The notes under the pieces are model-generated. The model saw nothing but the letters and a program-made list of their open reading frames with translations. It was not told the origin of the DNA and did no database searches. Shown here in pieces: positions 24,313 to 35,845 of a stretch of 64,000 bases of DNA; the stretch's first letter is position 1, and the number at the start of each line of letters is the position of its first letter. The position numbers were made by a program, and so were the translations under genes. Source of the DNA: Ascaphus truei (lineage: Eukaryota; Chordata; Amphibia; Anura; Ascaphidae); assembly GCA_036426205.1 (NCBI GenBank), contig WSYH01002416.1:1-64000 (forward strand), written 5' to 3'.

Positions 24313-25126
24313 TGTAACGAGTGCTCACCACAAACAGGACGGGACCGCGAGGCTGCGGTGGGGATGTCAGAGTACACTGACCTACAACCACGTAACCGCG
24401 CCCGGATTGCAGAGTCGTGGTCGTGTAGCTGGGTCAGGGTTGGAGAGGTCAGAATGGTTGTCTATACTCGCCGTGGCCTGGGGTCGGAGAAGTCGGATGG
24501 TCGTTGTGCTTAGCCGGGCTCCAGGAGTAGAGAAGGTGGGAGTCCAAAAACAAGCTGAGGTCAGGGGTCAGAGAAGGCAGCGGTCCGAGTACAAGCTAGG
24601 GTCAAGGTAACAGAGAATCAAGGCAGAATGCAAGAGCAACAGCAGGGCAGCAGGGTGCTTGAGGCAAGCACTTGAAACTTAAACAAAGTTTATGCTCAGA
24701 GAGCTGGCTGAGCATATAAAGGGCAGGTAGCCAATGAGGAAGTAGTACAAGGCTGCAGGATAATGAACGATCATTACTGATAGGCAGGGGAGGAGTGTAT
24801 CGCAGCTGTGGAGTAATTAATGCCAGCATTAACCCCTCGAGTGCCTCTGGTATTGCGACGCCGGCGTGACGTGTGAGGAACGTCCTCTGTTGCGTCACGG
24901 GAGGCGGGCGGGGGCGTAGCCCGGGTCCGGTCCTGGTCGGGGTACTGTGGCGTTTGTGCGTGCGCGCGAGTGGCGTCACTCGAGACGTCACGGGGTTGGG
25001 GGCCTAAGCCCGACCCGTGAGGTGTTCCCCAGCCTGGCAGCACGTCTCCTGTGCACACCCTCAGAGTGAGGTGCGTCACCCAGCACGTCACGGGACGCAT
25101 TGCAGGGCCGAGGTCCAATCCTCACA
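24313..25126 (-). mobile_element. Solo LTR (minus orientation), 814 bp, perfect 5-bp target duplication
   Basis: Runs from TGTAACGAG to CCTCACA and is flanked by CTGAT at 24308-24312 and 25127-25131. A 5-bp duplication with TG...CA ends fits a Ty3/gypsy-type LTR. Minus orientation is chosen because a CCAAT box (complement of AGCCAATGAG, 24729) and a TATA-like element (complement of GCATATAAAG, 24712) lie in promoter order on that strand. The upstream part (24830-25126) is CpG-rich. A diverged relative lies at 52278-53077. Confidence 0.75.
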
Positions 25127-25285
25127 CTGATTTCCTGTACGTGTAATACTTACCGTTCACAAATATACACTATATATTTTTATACTACGCTGAGTCGTGC
25201 GCTTGTTCCTTTTTTCTTGGCGCTGGGAAATGACGAGCCATCTTCCTTGGAAAGCAGCAGACTATTTTTTTTTTTTAATGCCTTA

Positions 25286-25556
25286 GGCCGCGCTTATAGT
25301 CCTGGCGACAGCGACGCAAATTCACGTCAAAACAAGTGTATTGAATACGTCGCATGCGCCTATAGTAGGAGCGACAATGAAAATTGATTTTTCAGCAACC
25401 GCAGCGTGATGTCAGCGGGCTTGTGAGCGGTTCAGCCAATGAGGGCGGATTGCTAACAGCCACGCCCCCGGTCGCCGTCTCTTGTCTCTAACACTATAAG
25501 CAAAAATCGCTGCTACAACGGCGACGGATGACGTCGCCTGGACTATAAGCGCGGCC
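25286..25556. mobile_element. PIF/Harbinger-type MITE, 271 bp
   Basis: Terminal inverted repeats GGCCGCGCTTATAGTCC (17 bp, matching at both ends) are flanked by TTA at 25283-25285 and 25557-25559. A TTA target duplication with GG..CC ends is diagnostic of PIF/Harbinger. The interior is CpG-rich and non-coding, so it would depend on a transposase from elsewhere. The clean TIRs suggest moderate age. Confidence 0.85.
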
Positions 25557-25559
25557 TTA

Positions 25560-26860
25560 TTTAAGGTCATGTTTTGTGTTTGTTGTTTTTTTATACATCA
25601 CCATCTGACACAATTTGTTGTAACTTGACCTCACGTGGATCTACTATTTCCACCTTTTTTCCTACTCTGATTTTTCACTATTTGCACATCTTGTGATTTT
25701 GTTATTTAAATCAATGGGCGCGCTGCATTCTGTCCCCACTTTTCATATTAGAGATACCGTAAGTATGGCGGGGTTGGTGTTAACATTTACAGATAAATAC
25801 GTACAAATAGGAGTTTTGTTGCGATGGGATTTCCTTGGCTGTTTCCGTCTTGTCTAACGTTGGCTTCTATTAAGAAGATATTTTTGTTTTGACTAACTTA
25901 TTGTTCCTTACACTACAAATGTTGCACATGAATTGGCATCGGATACAGAATACAGGCAGCGTTCCAGTGGAAGCATCTGCTTTGCTATTTTCCAACAAAG
26001 CTCCACAAACACGGATATTCCAGATGTGCAAAGTTTATCTAAGCTCAGCAAATTTGCAAAGTATGGTAACAAGAACATCATTTCAATATCTCTCAGGAAA
26101 CCCTAACTCGCTTTTATCCTAGTTAAATTGGATTAGGCATATGTTTGATTGTTTTTTAAGATCTGTTCAAGGCCCAGGCAAATACGTTTTTTTTTAATTT
26201 GTTTTTTTCCTCCTTTGGATTTAAAATCGAGAAATATTAAATTGCAGTTTATATGAATGTGGTTTTGGATAACGTACTGTTTGTGGAACTACAAGAGAGC
26301 TGGCAAACAGACTAAAATGGCATTATTCAATATTTTATTAGCATGACATTTGGCAGATCACAAAATGGATTTCCGCAGCTTTTCTCTATCCTTGTGTGAT
26401 ATTAGTATATATCGAATGACATTTCCTGTATAAATGTATGTTTAATGGAGTTTAATTCCCATGTGCCACTTTGTTCCCATGTAATGTGTTTTAATGTGGT
26501 TGAAAGGTCCAGTTATGGTATGCGTGTGGTTAGAAACAATGTTTTGTTATACAGTTGTGAGAAACTTTCACACGAGTTTATCAAATTTGGGATATTCACA
26601 AAAATGCTCGTCCAAATTTTGTGAAGTGGTCAGCATTGTCAAACAGTCATCAAAGTGTAGTCAATTCAATATGCGTGAGACATTCACTAGCTCGTGTGCT
26701 GCCTACATAATTTGCTTGAATTCCGCCTAATCCAAAGAATAGCATTGGGTCATTTGGCCTTTTTTTGGTGAAAATAGGAGGGGAGAAAAAGTTGCATCTA
26801 TTGTTTGCAGACCTTCTATGACTGGCCATCTTCCTAATAATAAAATTATTATTTTATAAA
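25560..26860. other. AT-rich sequence, no gene recognised
   Basis: About 1.3 kb of unique-looking DNA with no supportable gene, RNA or repeat. Confidence 0.4.
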
Positions 26861-28173
26861 TGTAACACCCCTATCCCCCCCCCCCCCTTGGCTGCAGAAG
26901 GTAGGGTGTACACACAATCAGTCTCTCCTTGCACTGCAGACAAGGTTTCTACCTGCTTCAGAGTAGTTTAGTTCAGTCAGTTTTACTTCTGGTCTCAGGG
27001 ATTCTCTGGTGGATCCAGGTGTAGCCCTGGTAAGAAATAGGGCTATATATCTTTCCTCCTGCTGGTATAAACCCTGGTAAGGGCAGGCTGCCAGTGGTTA
27101 TCATGGGTTTCCCCCACCTCAAGCACTGCTCTGAGTGGTGGAGGTAGGCCACCTGACTCTGTGTCTAAGGCAAGAGACACAAGGGAGGGGCCTGCCAAAG
27201 TCATAAAGGGCAGTGCACGACCTACAGGCATACCTCGCTTTAAGGACACTCACTTTAAGTACACTCGCGAGTAAGTACATATCGCCCAATAGGCAAACGG
27301 CAGCTCGCGCATGTGCCTATCAGCACGTCCTGAACAGCAATATTGGCTCCCTACCTGTACCAAAGCTGTGCGCCAGAGGGGAGATTATAGAGCCTGTTAC
27401 AAAGGCGTTATTTACATCCATTATGCACGTATATGACGATTGCCGTACTGTACATGCATCGATAAGTGGGAAAAAGTAGTGCTTCACTTTAAGTACATTT
27501 TCGCTTTACATACATGCTCCGGTCCCATTGCGTATGTTAATGCGGGGTATGCCTGTATTTAGTTCAGTCCTGTCTAGTTCCTGTGTGTTGAGAGTTCAGT
27601 GTTAGAAGTGCATGGAGTGCACAGCTGGAGAAGGAGGTTCTGCGGCCTAGGATTAGAGCTGCTAGAAATATAGTGAGCTATAGGTGGACCAATACCTCTC
27701 ACCCTGCATAGGGGGTGAGGGAAGAGCTAGCCCCACCCTGGGTGCCCGTGGCCTGGGGTGGTGGCAGGGAACAAAGATACCATCCTGAGGGAGAGCAGTC
27801 TGGAGAAAGGAAGACCCTGTACCTGACTGATAGCTGTGTTGCTGTTGTTGCTGCTACTCTGCTGTTGACAATAAAGAGCTGCTGCTGCTTTTAAGAGACT
27901 GTGTGAGACTGGAATCTCTCGTCCCTGAGTGGGGGACTCTCTGGAAGGATTCCACCCATCATCCTTGGGGCTTACCAGAGATGGAGGCGTTGCACCATTA
28001 AATGAGACGGAGGCATTCACCCATGTAACCTGGTCCTGTCACCCCCCATACCATCGTGGGAGTCTCAGGCCCTCCTGCTGCCATCAGGTATGCACCACAT
28101 ACATACACATAGCCAGACCCTAGTACAGAGGGGGAGGGGCAATCTGCGATTGGCCTCGGGAAGAGGGGCTACA
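26861..28173 (+). mobile_element. LTR (plus orientation) interrupted by a Tigger MITE
   Basis: Begins TGTAACACCCC after TAAA and ends GAGGGGCTACA. An AATAAAG poly(A) signal at about 27869 is followed about 113 bp later by GATGGAGGCGTTGCACC (27979) and then CAGGTATGCACCACA (28086), the same order as the LTR at 18868-19590. A 331-bp Tigger element splits the upstream half. Without that insert the LTR is about 980 bp. No target duplication is seen, and the right end abuts another retroelement part. Confidence 0.65.
27225..27555. mobile_element. Tigger-type DNA transposon (non-autonomous), 331 bp, inside an LTR
   Basis: Ends CAGGCATACC(T/C)CGC are inverted at both termini and flanked by TA (27223-27224, 27556-27557). 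This terminal sequence closely matches the known Tigger family TIR. The interior has repeated CTTTAAGTACA motifs on both sides and no transposase ORF. It lies inside a plus-strand LTR and so is younger than it. Confidence 0.85.
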
Positions 28174-29273
28174 CAGGCCAAGGCTGTAGTGAGGGGTAGA
28201 TGTAGAATAAGTAAAGCAGGACGCCAGGAACTTTTAAACAGGATGTTGCTTTTATTGCATACCAGCATACACAGCATAAACAGGACACGTTCACAGCATC
28301 AGTAGTTCCCCCTTTGCCTGCAGTTCTTCCCAGGACCCAACCTAACCTGGCTAAGGATGAAGCAGGCACAGCCCCAGATCCCTACATAAACCTGGACTAT
28401 AGCCCTGCTTCCGGCAGCATGGGAACCTCTGTCGGCACCTAGCACAGTCTGCCCCTGCACACACTCTTTTGATCAGACCAGGACCCCCCCCCCCACACCC
28501 TTATCCACCCAGGGGGCATCAACTTTTTTCCCTTCTCTGTCTCTGGGCAAAACATGCTGTAGCAATCTGTCACCCCACCGGTCACATGACCAAGAACTCT
28601 GCAGGCAGGCAGGCAGGCGCCTGGAGATTGCAACAATATAGCTTAGCTAGGAGCCAGCTCACATGCAGGACCATGTGCAATGGGTTTAACCTCTACACTG
28701 CCAGAGTGCTGCCATAGCCTGCGTCCTGGAACAGGATTGTATATTTTCTGTGTATTTTTTCTGCTCTCAGGCTGCCAGCTCTCCCCAGTGAAAGTTGCAT
28801 GATTCCCTATTCTGAAGCAGCCAGTGCTGCGGTGTAGTTGCAACATTGTTGCTACAATATAGCCTTTCCACAAGCCACCAGCCAGTTGCCTTGGCAACCT
28901 CTAACTGCTCATAACTTGAGTTGGTTTAGCCCTCTCCCCCTGCCTTTCTCTGTTTACTAATATGCCCCTTTGGCCTGTTCCCATCTGGAAAGGAAAGTGT
29001 GCTTTCTCTCATCATCAGCAGACACAGTGAGTAGATGCATCTTCCACTGCTCCCTTAGAAAGGGATTCCTTTTTACCTTCCCCTCACAAGAGCCATTTCC
29101 TACCATAAAACTGCATGTACAGTAAGTGCTTTTATATTTCTGTTAACTCAATGCAATAAAGTTGAAGAAAATAGAAGGACTTTGTGTGCTTTTAAAGGGG
29201 AAGAGTTGATGCTACATGGACCTAATCACAGTGGTCTTGGTCCAGAATAGCCTGATTTTAGCAAGGGGCTACA
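28174..29273 (-). mobile_element. Probable 3' LTR (minus orientation) of a gypsy-like element
   Basis: The right end reads GGGGCTACA on plus, i.e. TGTAGCCCC at the LTR start on minus. It is immediately preceded on minus by a purine-rich CCAGAGGGAGAG tract. A poly(A) signal (complement of TTTTATTGC, 28248) lies near the other end. The left boundary is unclear because it abuts the plus-strand LTR at 28173. Length is about 1.1 kb. The identity as an LTR rests on the polypurine tract and TG start. Confidence 0.5.
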
Positions 29274-29285
29274 CTCTCCCTCTGG
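29274..29285 (-). other. Polypurine tract of a retroelement
   Basis: On the minus strand CCAGAGGGAGAG directly precedes the LTR start TGTAGCCCC. Such tracts prime plus-strand DNA synthesis in LTR retroelements. This fixes the orientation of the neighbouring ORF remnants and LTR. Confidence 0.6.
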
Positions 29286-29547
29286 TAAAATTCTTGCTGT
29301 CCTGAATGAGATAACGTTTGGCATAGCATCAACAAAACATACCAACAGGGTACAATTATATAATAAAAAATACAGTGAACATAATACAAAGGTACAACAT
29401 CACATTATAACAAATGACACAAGCATTTGCAATAGTAACAGGAATACTACTTGGTCAGTGCACCGAGCAGGATTAGTCTTTCTAACTAACCTGTCCTGAT
29501 TATTGGGAACTTATCTAATAAGACGGTATCAGCCTTACTAGATGTAA

Positions 29548-30643
29548 TTACATTACAATGTTAGGCAGCCCCTGGCCACACCCAGCATAACACCCCTCCT
29601 TAGTAATAGGCACATAGATGATTTTTCCTGGCTCCCACCATTTGAAATCAGACACAATTTTATGGTCCACAGATAATTTTGTCACATGCAGCAGAACTCT
29701 GTCTGCTCTGCTAAATTTTTCTAGATCAGGAGTATTGACCCGTCCAGGCAGCCCCCAACACAGTGGCTCCTCACCTATATCATTATCCTCATTAGTCTCT
29801 TCTTCGAGGCCTGGAGAAGAATCTCTGCCCCTCTCACATCCTTTAATACTGTTGCACAGTATCTCAGCATCCTGCTTTGATGCACCCTCACCTAATTTCT
29901 TCACATTAGGTCTAAGCACAACCTCAATAAGTACATCCTTATCAATGCATTTCTGAGTCACTAAATCTATGGGTGACACTGACAGTATGGAAGTTAAAGG
30001 TTTGCACACCTCATCTAACACACAGGGGGTGCAGTTCTGGGCACAATCACTCCAGCAGGGTTACGGTCATTGGGGCTGTCTGGCTCAACACTTCCCTGAC
30101 TCCCAGGGGTTGCAGCTCTGTCTTCCCCACATTTAAAGGCTACCTCTTTCTCACTAACATTAGGCATAGAGTTAGCAAACATATTTTTAGGCGTACATTG
30201 CGGGAACACATTGGCATTATCAGGCTTACATTTACCCAGACTGTCCAGCTCACCAATGTCCTGGTTCTCCACGGGTGTGGTTACCTCCAGCACCAGAGTA
30301 ACCAAAGAGTCCCGGCGCACAGTCCCAGCTGCTGTAGCAAGCAATAACTGTCCCGCTCTCATACTCACTTGCAACCTGGGATCGCAGACACCAGCACAGA
30401 TTCAACAGCGGCAGACTCACGGTCCTCCTTGAGCTCTCTGCACCACATCAAGAACGGATTGGCCTCAGCGCCACTCACCACCAAAGACGGTGTCCTCACT
30501 GGAACAAGAACCGGCGATGCTTCGGACGGCACCATCACCACAGGTAGACTGCCCACTCGACGGACGACTCTAGAACAGCAGTAGCAACCTCCGTAAGGGA
30601 AAGAACAGGAACAGCTGGAACCTTGATCAGATGAGGTGCCCAC
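29548..30643 (-). pseudogene. Frameshifted retroelement ORF of unknown function
   Basis: Three overlapping minus-strand open segments (30643-30365, 30374-30015, 30021-29548) lie in three different frames and together cover about 365 codons, so this looks like one ORF broken by two frameshifts. The first segment is Ser/Val-rich and the second acidic. The third ends in a stretch with DFKWWEPGKIIYVPITKEGC before a stop. The ORF sits about 270 bp upstream of the polypurine tract and LTR on the same strand, the usual place for the last ORF of a retroelement. I recognise no protease, RT, RNase H, integrase or zinc-knuckle motif, and no clear membrane segment. It could be a gag, a pol end, or an extra ORF. 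Confidence 0.4.
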
Positions 30644-30724
30644 CGTGGCACAACATCCTCCTCTGCGTGGAATTCTGCGATGGACAAATCCGGCACAGCA
30701 ACCACCTCTTTATTGGGAGACTTA

Positions 30725-30901
30725 GGCCAGCGTCAGTGAGCGCCTGCTCAGACCTTAGCTGCTTACAGGGCAAGCAAATTTGAATTTGCTGCTTGCAAGC
30801 GCGTCACTTGAGCAGTTCGCCTAATGAGGGCACGAATCGCCCGGCCGAGCAGGGCTCAACACACGAGCGCCAGCATGCCCGCTCCCTGCCTGGCTGCAGC
30901 C
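30725..30901. mobile_element. Short Harbinger-like MITE
   Basis: A 177-bp segment flanked by TTA (30722-30724 and 30902-30904). It has GGCC...GGCTGCAGCC ends and weakly matching inverted repeats around GAGCG. It is CpG-rich and non-coding, and inserted just upstream of the broken ORF. The call rests mainly on the TTA flanks. Confidence 0.45.
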
Positions 30902-31009
30902 TTAGGAAGGGCAGGTACTAGGGGCACAGCCGGTGGTGGTAGCAGGGCATCTTTCCTGGCACTACCAACGGGCAAATTTTCCTCCTTGGTTACCGGCATC
31001 TCAGGATAT

Positions 31010-31345
31010 ATGAGAGGACACTCCCCCCAACCCCACACTAAGGTAATGATTTTTTTTATTGGGGGGGGGAGGGGGTGTTGTTTGATAATAGTGTGCGGGA
31101 GCAGGGGGGCTTCTGAGCTGAACAAAGTTGATTTCAGCCTCGGGACCCCCTCCTTCCCGAGATACAGGCCCCGTTAAGGGGTGCCGGTATCTCCTGCAAT
31201 GTTAAAATCCCACGGTCATAGCTCATTTGCCCATTCAAAATAAAACATTAGCCAGTCAGCAGAAATAAAGTAAATAAAATGTTCTACTTACCACTGCCAT
31301 CATGAAGGGCGTCCTAGTCAGCATACTGAAGGTCCATGTCCTCCG
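31010..31345. repeat. Interspersed repeat related to 54500-54640
   Basis: The segment with TAGCTCATTTG(C/A)CCATT, ACATTA(G/C)CCAG and a following CAGCA(G/T)AAATAAAGTAAAT-like string is shared with 54530-54600, in the same order. It ends in both cases with a CATGAAGG(G/C)CG(G/T)CCT-type sequence. The left part contains a G-run (31061-31073). Family unidentified. Confidence 0.5.
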
Positions 31346-31389
31346 TTGCCAGAAAGAGTACATGAAAAAATACAATCTAATGGCATGTA

Positions 31390-31885
31390 ACAGAGGCTGT
31401 TTAAATAAAGCAGCCTCAGAGCTCTGAGAAACCAGCAGAGAGATAGTTAATTGCAGCCACTCAATTAGCTGTTTTCCACCTGGACTAAGGAGAGCTCTGT
31501 AAAAAGACTCATGTGAGACACAGGAGAGAGATTCCTTAGCTCACATTTGGGATGCCAGAAGGAGAGCAGAGAAGCCTGCACACAGACACTGTCTTGAGCA
31601 CAAAGGCTGTGCTGAGATCAAGACATCCAGAGACCTATATTTCCTGGACACGGAGGACCCAGGAACCTGCCAGAGACTGACATGAAGGGCCATCTGCTTA
31701 AGGTACCACCTGAGACTTTGGGGTGATAGGCTGGTAATGGGAATATCCCTCCAGTCCTGCAGATAGGGTCTGGGGAAGTAAGTGAGCCATTACAAAGGGA
31801 TAGGAGTTTGTTGTTTTGTTGTTTTTGTATGTTTTGTCTGAATAAAGGAACAGACTCAATAAAGCCTCAAAAAAAACCAAACACC
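31390..31885 (+). mobile_element. Possible LTR or retroelement remnant
   Basis: Two AATAAAG signals (about 31842 and 31858) near the right end, preceded by a GT-rich stretch and followed by an A-run, resemble an LTR R/U5 region. AAATAAAGCAGCC near 31402 is another candidate signal. No TG...CA boundaries or target duplications were found, so this is tentative. Confidence 0.25.
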
Positions 31886-32194
31886 AACCTAAAGACATTT
31901 ACATTGGAATACAGTATGCCAATGCAAATGCCAACCAAAAAACGGGACATTTGCTAACATTTTGGGACACCGGGACAAAGAACGGGACGTCTGTTCACCC
32001 TAGTATTAAGGCTGCAGATCCTAAAAAAGGGACTTTTAAAGGTGCCTGGGTCCATGGATTGCAATAAGGAGAGTGGAGAATAATCACAGTAGATGGTAGG
32101 AGCCACTCTTACGTATTGTTCCTTGGAAATAGTATTGCAAATGGGCTACGTGTCCCTGAAGGCGACTTCTTACCTTCTCTCCGGCATCTCCTCC

Positions 32195-32315
32195 TGCTTC
32201 TCATCTCTGCGCCGCCATGTGATATGTCACCATTTGACGTTGGTGACGCAGCGTTGTCATGGCGACGCACCATTGCTAGCAGAAAACGCTGAAGGAGAAG
32301 CGGGAGAGAAGGTAA
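32195..32315. repeat. Short CpG-rich repeat with X-box-like sequence
   Basis: Contains GCCGCCATGTGATATGTCAC and GTTGTCATGGCGACGC (an RFX X-box-like half-palindrome), resembling the CRE/X-box MITEs at 32805-33125, 35137-35430 and 59093-59306. No boundaries found. Confidence 0.4.
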
Positions 32316-32804
32316 GAGGCAGAGGCCACGTGCTCTCCCCCCAGCAATCAGTTCTCTGTTTCCAACTCTGGATAATTAAAGCTCTTAAAAAATGGATGAA
32401 ACCCCCTGTCACTGCCTCTGCTGGACTGGAGGGAGATCTCAACTACTTCTGTTACACAGACCGTCTGCCATTGCTGATTATAGTCCTCACGGCCAATTAG
32501 CCCATGTCTGGGTTTCATCACTTCCAAGATCAGCACAGGAGTAATTTCTATGACTGTTGTTATTTCTTTAAACCTGTTCATTTGTTTATATTAGAATAGC
32601 GCTATTCCTGAGCATTTTCTCTTTTGCCTGATTAAACAGGGCCTATTATATGAGAGGTTGATTGCAAACTTTATCTGAATTGACCTCATATTACACATAA
32701 TTGTTGTGAGCATTATCTTTGCATTAACTTAGAAATGTGTAAGCTAAATTGATTCCAACTTTACACAGGTCATTTTGCTTTGGTGTCCTGTAGCGCAGTG
32801 GTAA

Positions 32805-33125
32805 GCGCAAGATTTTTCTGGGGGGGGCGCGGGGGCGGTTGCAGAGGCCCCACGCTCTTCCCCAAGGCATTTAATTTAATGCCGGGAGATCGCGTGAGGC
32901 CTCTGCAACACTCCACTTACCCTGATTCCGCCGGCTGTGTGACGCATTGTCATGGCAACGTGGGGTCAAATGACGCAACGGGACCATGTGACGTGATGTC
33001 ACATGACCCGTCGGCATGGCAACTCGACATCAAATGATGCCGCGGGGTCATGGCGTGACGTCATATGACCCCCACACGACGGAAAGCAAGGTAGGGGATC
33101 AGGCAGGGGGGGCGCAGCGCGAATA
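32805..33125. mobile_element. CRE/X-box-containing MITE
   Basis: A CpG-rich repeat with GTCATGGCAACG (32949), GGCATGGCAACTCG (33013), TGACGTCA (33056-33063) and TCAAATGATGCCGCGGGGTCA. It shares CAAATGATGCCGCGGGGTCA and GGCCTCTGCAAC with the element at 35137-35430 and, more weakly, 59093-59306. Neighbouring halves are inverted relative to each other. Superfamily not resolved. Confidence 0.55.
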
Positions 33126-34640
33126 GTTTGCGCACCCGAGCTGTAGTTTATACCTGGATATACTGTAACTACCGATGGATGATTTTCATAGGAACTTATT
33201 CTTGCGCAGAAGTACATCCCTCTGCCTTTGATCAGTCAAAGTTGCAGAATTTGCTCAGTCTGTTCACTCCCTCTGATCACTCACCGTATGTTGGTTATTC
33301 CAGAATGACGAGACTAACGTAAGAATCAGGAACCTTAAACATGGCTTTATAATAATATTTCTTATTACTAATACCCATGTAAGGCCGTTATAAATCTCAG
33401 CTCTCGTAACTAGTCTAAGCTGCAGGTGTAACATTTCTTATATTGCTATTTAGCTTGTTTCCTGGTGCTAACTTCCTTTTCTCCCTTTTACTTGGTTAAG
33501 AAGGTTAACATATAAAATAGAGGAAGAAAAGATCATATGAACATGTTTCAATGGCACTCAGCAATTACTCTGTATCTTACAAAAGGAACAGTATGATTAT
33601 CAGGAGAATAATGTGACTGTTTGTAATAATCTGTGCTGGTAACATATGTTTGTGTGTTTTATGTCCATTTTTCCTCAGTAAAAAGATATTTAACAACAAC
33701 AACAAATACATCTTACTAGCATTCCTACCTGGAAGTGAAAACACTACAACTGGCACCGCGAACAGTCCTAATCAAGGGTGTAGCGCAGCTATTTAACTTT
33801 ATATATATATATATATATAATTTATATAGGATATACTCTAATACATATATACTAGTATATATAACATTCATATATATATATTCACCATTGTCACTTTTTT
33901 TGTCTGTTTTTGAGGTGATGGATTTGCACTGATTGAAGTATTTTATTATCACACTATTATTGTCGTTTTTAGAAATTCACTTGACACAGTTCACTTTATT
34001 TTTTGAGAAGCGCCCGGTCCACCCCTTTTCCCCTTTGGCATTAATAGCGTCTGGTCCTAGTGGGGGGGGGGAACTCTTTTGCTATCACAGGAGCCCGTGT
34101 AGTGTGAGAAGTTTCTCTCCGGTCACACACTTCTGCTGGTGGTCATTTTAAGATGCCACGTTGGGATAAAAGGCTACCTGTGAAACTTTCCTGCCATGTG
34201 GTAGCAATTTACAAGCGGCTGTGAGAAGCTGCTACCCGTGAGAATATTATATCGTGCCCAGCATCTCCCAGACCTCATATTCCTGCCTGGTCCAAGGGTC
34301 ACAGAATGTTACAGATAGCGGGATGTTTAACTGGCAGAGATATGAGGAAATGCGACCTGTGACAATGTTTCCAGCCCTCCATATCCCACAGAAAATGGCA
34401 GCTTTTAGGTAATCTAGGCAGAATTGAAGGAAGGGGGATAGAGCATTTTATTAGGCTTGGTAGGAGGAGGCCAAGTAAAGGCCCAAGCAGAAGATAAAAT
34501 AGCTCAGTCAGTAAATAAGGGGGACAACACCTTCTCGAGGTACAGTATACGAGAGGAATATTAAGACGGAAGACAGTAGAGGGCAGTCATGTTGAGGGAG
34601 ACAAAGGTATAGCAGGCCACATAATTAGTTAATTAATTTT
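33126..34640. other. AT-rich sequence, no gene recognised
   Basis: Includes a (TA)n-rich stretch at about 33803-33880 and otherwise ordinary DNA. No gene or named repeat supported. Confidence 0.4.
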
Positions 34641-34654
34641 GCTTTGTTTTCACA

Positions 34655-35110
34655 GTTGGAGGTGAAGAGAAGGGACCACAGTTGGGTAACAATGGAAAGG
34701 AGTTGGACACAAGTCCATTTACAGAGGAGAAAGTCCTACTGGAACTTTCAGAAATGAAAGTCGACAAGTCAGTGGGGATAGACTGGGCACGTCCAAGGAT
34801 ATTAAAAGTGCCCAGTGGTGGGCTGGCAACACCATCAACAGAACTATTTAACCAGTCACTATTAAACAGGTGTAGTTCCAGATGAATGGAAAAGAAAACC
34901 TCCCACTTCACAAAGCAATAGGGAAAGCCAGCAGGATGTTAGGCTGCATAGGGAGAGGTGTTAGCAGCAGGAAGTGATGCGTGGTGATGACACTTTGTAG
35001 ATTATTGCGAGACCTCATTTAGAGTTCTGTGTTCTGTTCTGGAGACCAAATCCCCAGAAGGACACAAATAAATTAGAGCTTATGCAAAGAAGGGCTGCTA
35101 ATGAGACTAA
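34655..35110 (+). pseudogene. CR1-like reverse transcriptase fragments joined by a deletion
   Basis: Plus-strand translation of about 34686-34900 gives a segment typical of the N-terminal part of CR1-type reverse transcriptase: FTEEKVLLELSEMKVDKSVG, then a PRILKV block and ELFNQSLL. About 34911-35110 then gives a segment resembling the C-terminal region (ASRMLGCIGRGVSSRK and following). The catalytic middle is missing and stops interrupt the rest, so this is an internally deleted LINE fossil. It does not encode a working enzyme. Confidence 0.65.
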
Positions 35111-35136
35111 ATAACCTAAATATGTACAGCATAGAG

Positions 35137-35430
35137 CAGGGGTGCTCAAACCTTTCCCCCTGCGCACCCACCTGCCTGCTCTCCTTACCAGCTCGCACCC
35201 CCTCCTTCCTTGTCTCCGACGTCAAATGATGCCGCGGGGTCACGTGACATCACGTTACCATGGCAATGTGACATCACGTGGCCCCACAGCGTCATTTGAT
35301 GCCGGGTTGCCACGGCGACGCGTCGCCGAAGACAAGGTAGGAGACATTTCAGAGGCCTCGCGCGATCTCCCGGCATTTAACTTAAATGCTATGGGGAAGA
35401 GTGCGGGGCCTCTGCAACCACTAAGCCCCT
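35137..35430. mobile_element. CRE/X-box MITE, palindromic
   Basis: Begins CAGGGGTGCTCAAACC (hAT-like end). It has inverted segments GTCAAATGATGCCGCGG and CGTCATTTGATGCCGGG around TACCATGGCAATGTGACATC, and CACGTGACATCACGT. The right part shares CTCCCGGCATTTAACTTAAA and GGCCTCTGCAACC with 32805-33125. Right boundary is approximate. Confidence 0.55.
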
Positions 35431-35441
35431 CTGGCTTAGAG

Positions 35442-35845
35442 CAATATTTTTCAACCAGGGTGCCATGGCTCCCCAGGGGCTCAGCGGGTGCATCGCATGC
35501 ACAGAGAGAGAAGAAAAGTGGATTGTGGCCTCTCTTCAGTGTAAGTGTGGGCGGAGAGGAGAGTGAGTGAGTGGTCTACGTGTGGGGGCATAGGAAGGTG
35601 AGTGAGCATGAGAGAAGTGGGGTGAATGTGTGATAGAGAAAGGGGATAAATGTGCTATGTGAGAAGGGGGGGGGTCTGAGCTGAATGTGAAGTGTGTTGA
35701 GAAAAGGGTGAGTATGATTTGTGAGAAGGGGGGTGAATGTGGAGTGTGAAGAAGGGAGGAGCGTGTGTGGTACGCATAAGTGCATCGATATTTTAAAAAT
35801 CTTCCAGGGGCGCCCAGGCTCAAAAAAAGGGGTTGGGAACTACTG
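35442..35845. mobile_element. hAT-type non-autonomous element, 404 bp
   Basis: Left end CAATATTTTTCAACCAGGG and right end GGGGTTGGGAACTACTG form the inverted termini typical of hAT/Charlie-like elements. Flanking octamers GCTTAGAG (35434-35441) and ACTTAGAG (35846-35853) match at 7 of 8 bases. The interior is rich in GTGAG repeats (GTGAATGTG, GAGAAGGGG) and non-coding. Confidence 0.75.

Noticed and set aside
24602..25118. Overlapping minus-strand frames of 114-129 codons
   Set aside because: They fall inside a solo LTR with defined ends and target duplication and show no retroviral or host domain.
32800..32830. tRNA-like A-box string TAGCGCAGTGGTAAGCGC
   Set aside because: No B-box, anticodon arm or acceptor pairing follows; it is at the edge of a CpG-rich MITE.
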